NCBI RefSeq assembly: GCF_014652655.1
Contig: NZ_BMZF01000003.1
Coordinates: 292,500 to 356,499 of the forward strand
Origin: Paramylibacter ulvae
Lineage (GTDB): Bacteria > Pseudomonadota > Alphaproteobacteria > Rhodobacterales > Rhodobacteraceae
Length of the DNA stretch: 64,000 bases
Direction: 5' to 3'
Each line of letters opens with the position of its first letter. Within the stretch, counting starts at the first letter, position 1. Shown piece after piece: positions 1 through 9,700 of this stretch. The notes under the pieces were generated by a model. It was not told the origin of the DNA. It made no database searches and worked only from the letters and a program-made list of their open reading frames with translations. The translations under genes were made by a program, and so were the position numbers.

Positions 1-1293
1 GATCAGGGCAATTGTGACATCCCGATTATGGTGTTGAATGTGGTTTATCCATTGGTGCCCGATGAAATCGTGGAATTCGCCGTGGGCAAAGACGCAGTTG
101 TTGTGATCGAAGAAGGCCAGCCAGAATATATCGAACATGAAATCGGATCGATCCTGCGCCGCCGTGATGTGAACACCAAGTTGTCAGGCAAGGATGTTTT
201 GCCAATGGCGGGCGAATACACATCAGAGGTGTTGATGGATGGTGTTGCCAAATTCCTGCGCCAATATTTACCGGCTGTTGGCAATCAACTGATCGATCAA
301 CAATACGAAGAAGAGGTTGCACAGCTTCGCAAAGATGCGAAAAAATATTTGGGTGAACCTGTACCGCCACGCCCACCTGGGTTTTGCACGGGTTGCCCTG
401 AACGACCGTTTTTTGCGGCATTGAAATTAACCGAACGTGAAATCGGTAAGGTGCATTATTCGGCTGATATTGGCTGTCACGCATTTGCGACATTTGCACC
501 GTTTAATTTTGGCAACTCAATCCTTGGCTATGGTATGAGCCTTGCGTCCAATGCCAGTGTCAGTAGCTTTCAACAAAAACGATCGCTTGCGGTGATGGGC
601 GATGGCGGGTTTTGGCATAATGGTTTGCTGTCAGGCGTCACATCGCGATTGTTGAACGATGGCGATGGTGTGTTGGTCATTATGAAAAACGGTTACACCT
701 CTGCCACGGGCACACAAGAGGTGATTTCATCACCTGATTCCACAATGAAGCTGGCCGCCGCCGAAAAAAGCGCCACAACTGGCGAAACCACGATAGAGGA
801 TGCGTTGCGCGGGGTCGGTGTAAAATGGCAACGCACGGTTCATACCTATAGCGTTTCAAAAATGCGCGATACGTTACGCGAAGCATTTCAAACTCCGTTC
901 AACGGGTTAAAAGTGATCGTCGCCGAAGGCGAATGCCAGTTGGAGCGCCAACGCCGCATCAAACCCATTCGCGCCAAAGCCTTGGCCAAGGGTGAGCGTG
1001 TATCGCGCACACGTTTTGGCATTGATGAAGAAACCTGTACAGGTGATCATTCGTGTATCCGTTTGTCAGGCTGTCCAACGCTTACGGTGAAAACATCATC
1101 CGATCCGCTGAAAACCGATCCCGTTGCACATGTGACGAATGGTTGTGTTGGTTGTGGATTGTGTGGCGAAGTGGCCCATGCTGCAACCCTGTGCCCATCG
1201 TTTTGGCGTGCAGAAGTGATAAGTAACCCAAACCTATTTGATCGCGTGATGGCAAAATTGCGTGGTGTTTTCACGGGGGTGCAATCAGTATGA
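1..1293 (+). CDS. iorA: Indolepyruvate ferredoxin oxidoreductase, alpha subunit (5' truncated by window edge)
   Basis: The reading frame is open from base 1, so the N-terminal part lies outside the window; the ATG at 28 is only an internal methionine. The visible part holds the C-terminal thiamine-diphosphate domain, with the GDG motif near 601 and the NGYTSATG segment near 691. After it comes a ferredoxin-like tail with two cysteine groups (CTGDHSC at about 1036-1056 and CVGCGLCG at about 1144-1167), as expected for 4Fe-4S clusters. The family oxidatively decarboxylates indolepyruvate and other arylpyruvates to arylacetyl-CoA, passing electrons to ferredoxin. The stop overlaps the iorB start (ATGA), so the two subunits are translationally coupled. 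Many proteobacteria carry alpha and beta fused; here they are separate. Substrate range is inferred from family. Confidence 0.9.
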   Translation, partial: DQGNCDIPIMVLNVVYPLVPDEIVEFAVGKDAVVVIEEGQPEYIEHEIGSILRRRDVNTKLSGKDVLPMAGEYTSEVLMDGVAKFLRQYLPAVGNQLIDQQYEEEVAQLRKDAKKYLGEPVPPRPPGFCTGCPERPFFAALKLTEREIGKVHYSADIGCHAFATFAPFNFGNSILGYGMSLASNASVSSFQQKRSLAVMGDGGFWHNGLLSGVTSRLLNDGDGVLVIMKNGYTSATGTQEVISSPDSTMKLAAAEKSATTGETTIEDALRGVGVKWQRTVHTYSVSKMRDTLREAFQTPFNGLKVIVAEGECQLERQRRIKPIRAKALAKGERVSRTRFGIDEETCTGDHSCIRLSGCPTLTVKTSSDPLKTDPVAHVTNGCVGCGLCGEVAHAATLCPSFWRAEVISNPNLFDRVMAKLRGVFTGVQSV

Positions 1294-2801
1294 ATAATTC
1301 AGATAAAACATTGCGCATTTTAATCGCAGCCCTTGGTGGACAGGGTGGTGGCACGTTGATGAACTGGATCGTAAGCGCGGCGCGTCAAAACGATTTTCAC
1401 GTTCAGGCAACGTCGGTTCCAGGCGTTGCACAACGCACGGGTTCAACCAGTTATTACATCGAAATTTCGCCCGATAAAAACGCGGTACTGGGGTTGGTGC
1501 CGATGCCTGCGCGTGTGGATGTTGTGCTGTCGAGCGAGCTGATCGAAACGGCACGCATGATGGATGCGGGCTTTGTCTCGCCAAACCGCACGACGTTGAT
1601 ATCATCATCCAGCCGCGTGTTTTCAACGGCGGAAAAAATCAATTTGGGGGATGGTCGGTTTGATGCGCCAGCGGTGAAAGATGTCGCGCAAAAATTGGCC
1701 AAGACCTGTCATTTGTTGGATTTGGAGCAGCTTGCGAATGATCATAAAACATTCATCAGCGCGACCATGTATGGCGCGTTGGTCGGAAGTGGTGTTTTGC
1801 CGTGGCCTGCGGATAAATCCCGCGTGATTTTGGAAACGGGAGGCAAAACATCGCCAAACCTTGCAGGGTTTGATGCGACGCTTGCGGCATTGCAATTGGA
1901 TGCACTTGTAAACGAGCATGAAGACGAAACAGAACAACCGTCCATAACATCGCTATCTGGTTTCGAGGATTGCGCCCCTGCTTTGCGAGAGGTGATCACG
2001 CTTGGCCATGAACGCACAATCGATTTTCAGGATGCACAATACGGCGCGTTGTACGTCACGCGGTGTAAACAATTGATCGATGCAGCGCAATCCGATCATA
2101 CCGCACAGGCCACATTAATCGAGGCATGTCGTCGATTGGCGCTTTGGATGGCATATGAGGATACGGCGCGTGTTGCCGATTTGAAAACCCGCGCATCGCG
2201 TTTTGAAACCATTCGCAAAGAAGCGGAAATCAAAGATGGTCAGGTTTTTCGTATTACCGAATACCTAAAACCCCGCGCAGAAGAGATTGCGGATGTAATG
2301 CCGCGATGGATTGGTGAACGCATTATGAAACGCGCCGTGCGCGGTGGATGGTTCCCGTTCATTGGGCGTGGGATTTATATCCGATCAAATGGGATTGTGG
2401 GTTATTGGTTGTTGCGCAGTATGGCGGCATTCAAACATATCCGTCGAAAATCATTGCGATATCACGTTGAACAAGAAGCGATCGAAAATTGGCTTGCGAA
2501 GATGACGCAAGCATTGCGTGATGCCCCCGATTTTGCGGGTGCCTTGGCACAACTGCCCCGCGTTTTGAAAGGATATTCAGATACGCAACAACGCGGCAAG
2601 CGCGCGTTTGATATGATCATGGCGGATATTGTCGATCCTGCGATGGATGCTGATTTGTCGTCGAAAACAAAATCGCTTCGCGGGGCGATTGCGGCGGCAC
2701 TTGCCGATGAAAACCACAAATCATTTGATCAATTTATGCAAACAGGCGAAATTGAAATTCAACCACCCACACTTGCCCGAAAGCCAGCCCATGCACATTA
2801 G
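1290..2801 (+). CDS. iorB: Indolepyruvate oxidoreductase, beta subunit with DUF6537-type C-terminal extension
   Basis: This 503-residue protein starts at the ATG that overlaps the iorA stop. Residues from about 10 to 200 match the pyruvate ferredoxin oxidoreductase gamma/catalytic domain, with the glycine-rich ALGGQGGGTLMNW near the N-terminus and QRTGSTSYY near residue 50. The remaining 250-300 residues are the extra domain seen in long proteobacterial IorB proteins (DUF6537). With IorA it should form the enzyme that converts arylpyruvates from aromatic amino-acid transamination to arylacetyl-CoA in the cytoplasm. The 3' end overlaps the thioesterase start at 2791 by 11 bases, so all three genes look like one transcript. 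Confidence 0.9.
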   Translation: MNNSDKTLRILIAALGGQGGGTLMNWIVSAARQNDFHVQATSVPGVAQRTGSTSYYIEISPDKNAVLGLVPMPARVDVVLSSELIETARMMDAGFVSPNRTTLISSSSRVFSTAEKINLGDGRFDAPAVKDVAQKLAKTCHLLDLEQLANDHKTFISATMYGALVGSGVLPWPADKSRVILETGGKTSPNLAGFDATLAALQLDALVNEHEDETEQPSITSLSGFEDCAPALREVITLGHERTIDFQDAQYGALYVTRCKQLIDAAQSDHTAQATLIEACRRLALWMAYEDTARVADLKTRASRFETIRKEAEIKDGQVFRITEYLKPRAEEIADVMPRWIGERIMKRAVRGGWFPFIGRGIYIRSNGIVGYWLLRSMAAFKHIRRKSLRYHVEQEAIENWLAKMTQALRDAPDFAGALAQLPRVLKGYSDTQQRGKRAFDMIMADIVDPAMDADLSSKTKSLRGAIAAALADENHKSFDQFMQTGEIEIQPPTLARKPAHAH

Positions 2802-3201
2802 TCAACGAAAATTACAGATCGAATGGGGTGATTGTGATCCTGCTGGGATCGTATTTTATCCACGCTATTTTGCATGGTTTGATGCATCCACGGCCAATCA
2901 TTTTGCCAGCGTTGGATTGCCAAAACCAGAATTGATCGCGCGTTACGGTGTTGTTGGTTTCCCAATGGTTGATACGCAAGGCAGATTTTACATCCCCTCA
3001 AAATTCGGGGATGAAGTTACCATTGAAACCAGCATAACAGGATTTGGAAAATCAAGTTTTGATGTGCATCACCGGTTGTTGCGGGGTGATAAATTGGCGG
3101 TTGAAGGGTTTGAAAAACGTGTTTTGGTGAAACGCGCTGATGATGGTGAGGGGATAAAGTCGGTACAGGTACCTGATGAAATCCGCACACTTTTTCAGTG
3201 A
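2791..3201 (+). CDS. Hotdog-fold acyl-CoA thioesterase (4-hydroxybenzoyl-CoA thioesterase family)
   Basis: The 136-residue product starts at ATG 2791, inside the last codons of iorB; a longer frame opens at 2629 but lies entirely over iorB coding sequence. The N-terminal block EWGDCDPAGIVFYPRYFAWF is the classic 4HBT signature, with Asp16 in the position of the catalytic aspartate and a typical single hotdog domain length. Enzymes of this family hydrolyse aryl- or acyl-CoA thioesters. Placed directly behind iorAB, a plausible role is to release arylacetate and CoA from the IorAB product. That substrate is inference from context, not seen in the sequence. Confidence 0.88.
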   Translation: MHISQRKLQIEWGDCDPAGIVFYPRYFAWFDASTANHFASVGLPKPELIARYGVVGFPMVDTQGRFYIPSKFGDEVTIETSITGFGKSSFDVHHRLLRGDKLAVEGFEKRVLVKRADDGEGIKSVQVPDEIRTLFQ

Positions 3202-3277
3202 TAGGTGAATTTTTGGCATTAAATCGCAAACGTTTTGAATGTATAGTGTGATCATTATTCATTCAAAGAGGTGTGTC

Positions 3278-3799
3278 ATGTCCAAAAATACCGAACCCAA
3301 ACGTCCAATCGTATCATCACGCCATCTAGCGCAGGGTGAGGGTTGGGAAACTTCGGAATTGGAGTACGGCATGATCATCGCCTATAACGCTTTTAGCCGT
3401 TGGATGGTGCGTTGCATGTCGGCGGCAGGGCGTGTGGATTTAACGCCGCTCGAGATTTTGGTGTTGCATAACACCAATCATCGCGGGCGCGGCAAACGGT
3501 TGAATGACATCTGTTTCCTGTTGAATATCGAGGATACGCATACCGTCAATTACGCGTTGCGCAAGTTGTTGAAAATGGAACTTTTGGTATCTGAAAAAAT
3601 CGGCAAAGAGGTTTTCTACAACGTGTCTGATGCGGGGCAGGGCTTGTGCGAAAAATACCGCGAAATCCGCGAACGTTGTTTGTTGGATGGTTTAAGCAGC
3701 TTAAATATGTCTGGGGATGAAATGCGTAAAATCGCGGCTGACCTGCGCACATTGTCGGGACAATATGAACAAGCCAGCCGCGCCGCTGCTTCGTTTTAG
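3278..3799 (+). CDS. MarR-type winged-helix transcriptional regulator
   Basis: The product of 173 residues starts at ATG 3278, which has AAAGAGG six bases upstream; an in-frame upstream start at 3239 has no such site. The middle of the protein (residues about 50-125) reads as a winged-helix domain: LTPLEILVLHNTNHRG, then a recognition-like segment around HTVNYALRKLLKMELL and a wing with KEVFYNVSDAG. This resembles the MarR-family proteins of COG5631 found in alphaproteobacteria. It follows the iorAB-thioesterase genes and ends base-to-base against the convergent TRAP permease, so it may control either set. The regulatory target is not visible. Confidence 0.8.
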   Translation: MSKNTEPKRPIVSSRHLAQGEGWETSELEYGMIIAYNAFSRWMVRCMSAAGRVDLTPLEILVLHNTNHRGRGKRLNDICFLLNIEDTHTVNYALRKLLKMELLVSEKIGKEVFYNVSDAGQGLCEKYREIRERCLLDGLSSLNMSGDEMRKIAADLRTLSGQYEQASRAAASF

Positions 3800-5101
3800 T
3801 TAGCCAGACATTGCATTTGGTAAAAATGTGACAATGGATGGGAATGCGGTGATCAAAGCCACACCCAAGAGCAACAGTAGGAAAAATGGGAAAGCTGCCT
3901 TTGCGATGCGCAAAATGTTGATCCCCGTTAGCCCTTGGATAACGAACAGGTTAAATCCAACGGGCGGTGTGATTTGGCTCATTTCCACCACAACCACCAG
4001 ATAGATACCGAACCAGAGCGGATCAATTCCGACCTGAACAACCATTGGCATGATGATAGAGGTGGTTAATACCACAACGGAAATCCCGTCCAAAAAACAT
4101 CCCAAAATTATGAAGAATACTGTCAAGGCAGCGAGTAATGCATAAAGCGATAAATCCATGTCGCCAATCCACGCGGCAAGGTTGCGCGGCAATCCCGTGA
4201 ATCCCATCGCGCTTGATAAAAACGCGGCACCAACAAGGATGAATGCAATCATACAAGATGTACGCGTGGCAGACATCACCGCATCCCAAAAGAGTGATTT
4301 GGAAAACGAACCGGTTAGATAGGCCAATAAGATTGAGAGCACCACGCCAAGTGCAGCGGCATCTGTTGGGGATGCGAGCCCAGCGTAAATTGACCCGATC
4401 ACACCGATGATCAACAATGCCACGGGGATCAGGTTGCGCGATGCGCGTAATTTTTCACGCAGGCTAAATTTGATGTCATCTTTTGGGATCAGGTCAGGAT
4501 TTAAAAACGCACGAATGGCGACGTAGCCTGCAAACAAGCTGATCAACATAATCCCTGGCAAGATGCCTGCCACGAACAAACGGGCAATGGATTGTTCTGT
4601 GGCCACGCCGTAAACGATTAAGATAATCGAAGGCGGGATCAGCAACCCCAATGTTGCGGAACCTGCGAGTGTGCCCAAAATCAAGCCTTCTGGATATCCG
4701 CGTTCCTTAAGTTCCGGAACAGACATGCGCCCAATCGTGGCGGCAGTGGCGGCGGATGATCCTGATACGGCGGCGAAAATTGCGCAACCCAAAATGTTCA
4801 CATGTAATAATCGCCCCGGCAAGCCACCAAGCCATGGGGCAAGCCCGCTAAACATATCTTGGCTAAGCCGTGATCGGAGCAATATTTCACCCATCAGGAT
4901 GAATAATGGTAACGCTGTGAGCGACCAAGAATGGCTATGGCCCCAAAACGTTGTGGCCAAGACCAGACCAGCGGGTGCATTGGAGAAAAATGTGATGGCA
5001 ACTAGCCCAACAATGGCGAGCGACACCGCCACCCAGACGCCCATTGCCAACAGGGCAATCAGAATCCCAAGAAGTGTAAGTGCGATAATCGGATCTGACA
5101 T
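3800..5101 (-). CDS. dctM: TRAP transporter large permease subunit (DctM family)
   Basis: A 433-residue, strongly hydrophobic protein with about a dozen membrane segments, the normal size for DctM. Family blocks are present: SLTALPLFILMGEILLRS around residues 58-75, SGSSAATAATIGRMSVPELK around 114-133, and LIPPSIILIVYG near 155. The large subunit forms the Na+-coupled elevator-type transport domain in the inner membrane. It lies one base after dctQ and shares its transcript with dctQ and dctP. The stop abuts the convergent MarR gene with no gap and no visible terminator. Confidence 0.95.
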   Translation of the reverse strand: MSDPIIALTLLGILIALLAMGVWVAVSLAIVGLVAITFFSNAPAGLVLATTFWGHSHSWSLTALPLFILMGEILLRSRLSQDMFSGLAPWLGGLPGRLLHVNILGCAIFAAVSGSSAATAATIGRMSVPELKERGYPEGLILGTLAGSATLGLLIPPSIILIVYGVATEQSIARLFVAGILPGIMLISLFAGYVAIRAFLNPDLIPKDDIKFSLREKLRASRNLIPVALLIIGVIGSIYAGLASPTDAAALGVVLSILLAYLTGSFSKSLFWDAVMSATRTSCMIAFILVGAAFLSSAMGFTGLPRNLAAWIGDMDLSLYALLAALTVFFIILGCFLDGISVVVLTTSIIMPMVVQVGIDPLWFGIYLVVVVEMSQITPPVGFNLFVIQGLTGINILRIAKAAFPFFLLLLLGVALITAFPSIVTFLPNAMSG

Positions 5102-5102
5102 C

Positions 5103-5627
5103 TTATACCTCGTCGGCAGTGGTTAAAATGGGTTCACGTTTGCGCAATAGTTCAACAAATGTATCAATCAATGCGATCAACAATATCACCAGCCCAACAA
5201 AAACCACGCTTTGGGGGATCCCAAGCGGAATGGGAATTATTCCCGATGATTTATCGCCGTAATGAATGCTTTCTTGGACCAGTTTAAACATGAACCAAGT
5301 GGCGTATCCGACGAGTGATATGGAAATAATCAGGCTGATCGATTCAAATAAAACTTGAATGTTTTTCGACATGGTTTGTATGACTAGGTTCACACGAATG
5401 TGCCCGCCGCTGCGCAATGTATGCGCCAAAGCAAGGAATGATGAGGCCGCCAGCATGTAGCCTGAAAAATCGGCATAAGAGGGAATTGTCGTTGGCAAGA
5501 TTTGCCCAAACATACGACCAAACCCGTTTAACAAAATTTGACAACTGATCAGTACACAAATCGCCAATATCAGTATGCCCGCAAGCGCGCCTGACATATG
5601 GTATAACCTATCCAAAAATTTACGCAT
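5103..5627 (-). CDS. dctQ: TRAP transporter small permease subunit (DctQ family)
   Basis: This 174-residue protein has four predicted membrane segments (residues about 13-35, 48-68, 88-110 and 135-160), as in the DctQ family. It pairs with DctM in the inner membrane. The start at 5627 follows a purine-rich AAAGGGGATGAT stretch that supplies the ribosome binding site. It lies between dctP, 41 bases upstream, and dctM, one base downstream, giving the usual P-Q-M order. The P-Q gap carries a strong hairpin. Confidence 0.93.
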   Translation of the reverse strand: MRKFLDRLYHMSGALAGILILAICVLISCQILLNGFGRMFGQILPTTIPSYADFSGYMLAASSFLALAHTLRSGGHIRVNLVIQTMSKNIQVLFESISLIISISLVGYATWFMFKLVQESIHYGDKSSGIIPIPLGIPQSVVFVGLVILLIALIDTFVELLRKREPILTTADEV

Positions 5628-5644
5628 ATCATCCCCTTTGATAA

Positions 5645-5662
5645 CCGCCCCCGAAGGGGCGG
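5645..5662 (-). other. GC-rich UUCG-type stem-loop between dctP and dctQ
   Basis: On the minus strand the sequence reads CCGCCCC-TTCG-GGGGCGG, a perfect seven-base stem closed by a stable UUCG tetraloop. No uridine run follows, so it is not a canonical terminator. Its place directly after the binding-protein gene suggests a 3'-end stabiliser that lets dctP mRNA outlast the dctQM part. That role is inferred. Confidence 0.7.
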
Positions 5663-5668
5663 CAGTGT

Positions 5669-6628
5669 TTATTGGCTATATGTCGCAATGATGGATTTGG
5701 CCGCGTCCGATGCTTTGGCATCCCATGTTTCCAACATGGTGGCCCCAATCGCCTGAAGCCCTGTTTTCAAAGCATCAGTTGGCGTTGAAATGGTCATGCC
5801 ATTTTCTGCCATAACGGCAGTTTTTGCGGTTGCTTCCTCGGCGGACATTTCCCAACCGCGTGTTTCGGCGGCCGCTGCTGCGTCCAATACGGCCTGTTGT
5901 GTTTCGCCAGACAGGCCATCAAACATACGCTTGTTAACAACGACGATATTTTTTGGAACCCATGCGTCGATGGCGTTATAGTTGCTGACAAAATCCCACG
6001 CTTTGGAATTTGCACCTGTGGATGGTGATGTGATCATCGCATCAACTTGGCCTGTGCTGAACGCTTGTGGAATGTCGGGTGCTTCAACTTGAACTGGGGC
6101 GGCACCTGCAAGGGCTGCGAATTCTTCGAGTGCGGCGTTATACGCGCGAAAGCGTAATCCGTTTAGCTGTTCAACTGCCGTGATTTCATTTTTGGTATAC
6201 AGCCCTTGTGCTGGCCATGGCACGGAAAACAATGGCATCAAACCTTGTTCTGCCAACAGCTCCGTTATCACTGGCTTTTGCGCAGACCAAAGTTTTGCCG
6301 CATCATCATATGATGTTGCCACAAATGGCTGGCTGTCGACACCGTATGCCGCATCCTCATTTGATAGGGTCGAGAGGAAAAATTCACCAAGTGCTACTTG
6401 ACGCGAACGAACCGCGTTTTTGATTTCACCATGTGGAAACAGTGATCCCGCCGAATGGATGGTGATGTTCAGATCACCATTTGTGGCCGCGCTCACGTCT
6501 TTTGCAAATTGGGAAATGTTTTGTGTGTGAAACGTTGAATCGCCGTATGGCGTTGGCATATCCCAGTCTTCTGCGAATGCTGGCATGGCGAAAACAGCGC
6601 TGGCTGCAATTATTGTAAACTTGTTCAT
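5669..6628 (-). CDS. dctP: TRAP transporter periplasmic substrate-binding protein (DctP family)
   Basis: The product has 319 residues. It opens with a signal peptide (MNKFTIIAASAVFAMPAFA, cleavage likely after residue 19), so the mature protein is periplasmic. The DctP fold is recognisable from the N-terminal HTQNISQFAKDVSAATNG block, from PHGEIKNAVRSRQVALGEF, and from the conserved arginine in LRFRAYN around residue 155 that in this family binds the substrate carboxylate. It is first in the operon and divergent from the oxoprolinase gene across 118 bases. An organic acid ligand is likely; context hints at 5-oxoproline or a related cyclic amide, which is inference. Confidence 0.93.
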   Translation of the reverse strand: MNKFTIIAASAVFAMPAFAEDWDMPTPYGDSTFHTQNISQFAKDVSAATNGDLNITIHSAGSLFPHGEIKNAVRSRQVALGEFFLSTLSNEDAAYGVDSQPFVATSYDDAAKLWSAQKPVITELLAEQGLMPLFSVPWPAQGLYTKNEITAVEQLNGLRFRAYNAALEEFAALAGAAPVQVEAPDIPQAFSTGQVDAMITSPSTGANSKAWDFVSNYNAIDAWVPKNIVVVNKRMFDGLSGETQQAVLDAAAAAETRGWEMSAEEATAKTAVMAENGMTISTPTDALKTGLQAIGATMLETWDAKASDAAKSIIATYSQ

Positions 6629-6674
6629 ATCAGGCTCCCTTGTGAAAGATTTCGGTTTTTTGCGAATCTCTTCG

Positions 6675-6706
6675 TTGACATTACGTTGTCATTTTGTCAG
6701 CGTAAT
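6675..6706. promoter_or_regulatory. Inverted repeats in the dctP / oxoprolinase divergent promoter region
   Basis: The 118-base gap between the divergent starts holds overlapping symmetries. TGACA (6676-6680) faces TGTCA (6687-6691), and ATTACG (6680-6685) faces CGTAAT (6701-6706). A perfect TTGACA hexamer lies at 6675-6680. A well-spaced -10 is not obvious, so the promoter itself is not assigned. The repeats are candidates for a shared operator controlling transport and hydrolysis together. Confidence 0.4.
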
Positions 6707-6746
6707 GGCAATAAATCAACAATTTTCTAGATTCGGGTGAAATGAT

Positions 6747-9700
6747 ATGTCTGGTACAGTAAATTCAAAGTGGCAGTTTTGGGTCGATCGCGGCGGCACC
6801 TTTACGGATATTGTTGCGCGCAAACCTGATGGGAAACTTGTTTCACATAAATTACTGTCTGAAAATCCCGAACTCTATAAAGACGCGGCCGTGCAGGGCA
6901 TTCGCGATATGCTCGGGCTTGAACCCGTTGATGACATGCCAAAAGGTAAGATTAGCGCGGTAAAGATGGGCACAACGGTTGCGACCAATGCATTGTTGGA
7001 ACGTGACGGCGAAGATTTGTGTTTGTTTATCACAGCTGGATTTCATGATGTTTTGCGGATTGGTTATCAAAACCGCCCGCGTTTATTTGATCTGCACATT
7101 CAATTACCCGAACTGTTGTATAATTCTGTTTGCGAGGTCGAAGAACGCCTTGATGCTACTGGCAATGTATTAACACCCCTAAATTTGGATCGCGCGCGCG
7201 CAGATTTACAAACACAGTATGACGCTGGATTGCGTAGCGTCGCGATTGCATTCATGCACAGCTATCAAAACCCTGATCATGAATTAGCGGTTGCAAAATT
7301 GGCGCGCGAAATTGGGTTTACGCAAATTTCAACAAGCCATGAAACATCAAAATTGATCAAGATTGTTGGGCGCGGTGATACAACTGTTGTCGATGCATAT
7401 CTGTCGCCAATTTTGCGTCGTTATGTCGAACAGGTTTCCGATGCGTTGGATGTGGAAAACGGTGGCTGTGATCGTTTGTTCTTTATGAAATCTGATGGTG
7501 GATTAACGCAAGCGAACCTGTTCCAAGGAAAAGATTCAATTTTATCGGGCCCTGCGGGAGGCGTGATCGGGATGGTTTCAACGGCCGCCGATGCAGGATT
7601 TGAAAAAATCATCGGATTTGACATGGGTGGCACATCCACCGATGTCTGCCATTACGCGGGCGATCTGGAGCGATCATTTGAAACAGAGGTCGCGGGCGTG
7701 CGTATGCGCGCACCGATGATGGATATCCATACAGTTGCGGCCGGTGGTGGTTCCATTTTGGCATGGCGAGATGGACGCTATCAAGTGGGGCCAGAATCCG
7801 CGGGTGCAAACCCTGGTCCTGCGTGTTATCGCCGTGGTGGCTCATTGACGGTGACGGATTGTAACGTGTTGTTAGGGCGCTTGAACCCCGCTTATTTCCC
7901 CAAGGTATTTGGCCCCAACGGGGATCAACCGATGGACACTAAAGTCGTTCGTCAAAAATTTGAAACACTGGCAAAAGAAATTGCCGCGGATACTGGTTCG
8001 GATGCAAAATCACCCGAAGAAACCGCCGAGGGTTTCTTGAAAATCGCCATTGAAAATATGGCGCATGCGGTGAAAAAAATTAGTGTGGAACGCGGTCATG
8101 ATGTGACCGACTATACGCTTGTGTCATTTGGTGGTGCAGGGGGGCAGCATGCCTGTTTGGTGGCCGATGCGCTTGGCATTCGCCGCGTGTTTATCCACCC
8201 ATTTGCGGGGGTTTTGTCTGCATTGGGAATGGGACTTGCTGATGTGCGTGCATTGCACGAAGAACAGGCTGACTTGACTTTGGATGAATTGCCAACCGCC
8301 GTAGAACGCATTGCTGCATTGAAAGATCTAGCGCGAGCAGAAATTCAGAAACAAGGTGTGCCCGAGGAACAGATTATCACCCAAGACTCCTGTCATGTGC
8401 GATACGATGGATCACATCAAACCTTGCAGGTTCCGTTTGGTTCACGTGATGATATCCAATCGGCATTCGAGGATGCACATAACGCACGGTTTGGCTTTAT
8501 ATCACCGGATCGATTGATCAAAATTGACATGCTCACCGTCGAAGCCATTGGTGAAATGACAGATAAAGCAATGGTCGAAGAGACACCAAAAGCAGCACAA
8601 GACCCTGAATATGTGCCCGTGTATTGTGATGAGAAATTACAAAATGCACCGCTCTTTGATCGCAATGCACTGCAACAGGATGATCGGGTATCTGGACCCG
8701 CGGTTATCACCGAGCCAACGGGTACAAATTTTATTGTTTCTGGCTGGCAAGCGGTGAAGGATGATCTGGGAAATCTGATTATTACCCGCGTCAAAGATCG
8801 CATCAGCGAACATGCAATCGGCACCACCGCCGATCCTGTGATGTTAGAAGTCTTCAATAACCTGTTTATGTCCATTGCGGAACAAATGGGAACGACACTG
8901 GCGCACACAGCATATTCAGTGAATATCCGCGAGCGGTTGGATTTTTCCTGTGCGTTGTTCGACGCAACGGGGGATCTGGTGGCAAATGCCCCCCACGTTC
9001 CCGTGCATCTGGGATCAATGGGGGAAAGTGTGCGCACGGTTATTCGCCTGAACGCGGGTAAAATGAAACCGGGCGACAGTTATATGCTAAACGCACCATT
9101 CAATGGCGGCACACATTTGCCCGATGTTACCGTGATCACGCCCGTGTTCAATCGCGGTGGCGATGACATTCTGTTTTACGTTGGATCACGTGGGCATCAC
9201 GCCGATATTGGTGGGCGTACCCCAGGATCTGCACCACCCGATAGCACTCATATCGAAGAAGAAGGTGTCGTGATCGACAACTTTAAATTGGTTGAAAATG
9301 GGCGGATGTTGATTGATGAAACGCGGGCCGTTTTGGCATCTGGGCGCTATCCTTGCCGTAACATCGATCAAAACATTGCGGATCTAGAGGCGCAGATCGC
9401 GGCCAACACGACAGGTATTAACGAAGTCTATCGTATGATTGATAACTTTGGTGTGGATACGGTGCTGGCCTACATGAAACACGTGCAAAATAACGCCGAA
9501 GCATCCGTGCGTCGCGTCATTGGTGAATTGAAAGACGGGTCGTTTGATTACCCACTGGATCACGGTGCGCATATAAAAGTGTCCATCAAAGTTGACCAAG
9601 AAAATGGTCGCGCGGTTGTGGATTTTACGGGTACCTCAGACCAACACAGCGGCAACTACAACGCGCCGCTATCAATCTGTCATGCGGTGGTGTTGTATGT

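Noticed and set aside
2629..2790. Upstream extension of the thioesterase gene
   Set aside because: This stretch lies fully within iorB and its translation has no hotdog-family similarity; ATG 2791 starts the conserved domain.
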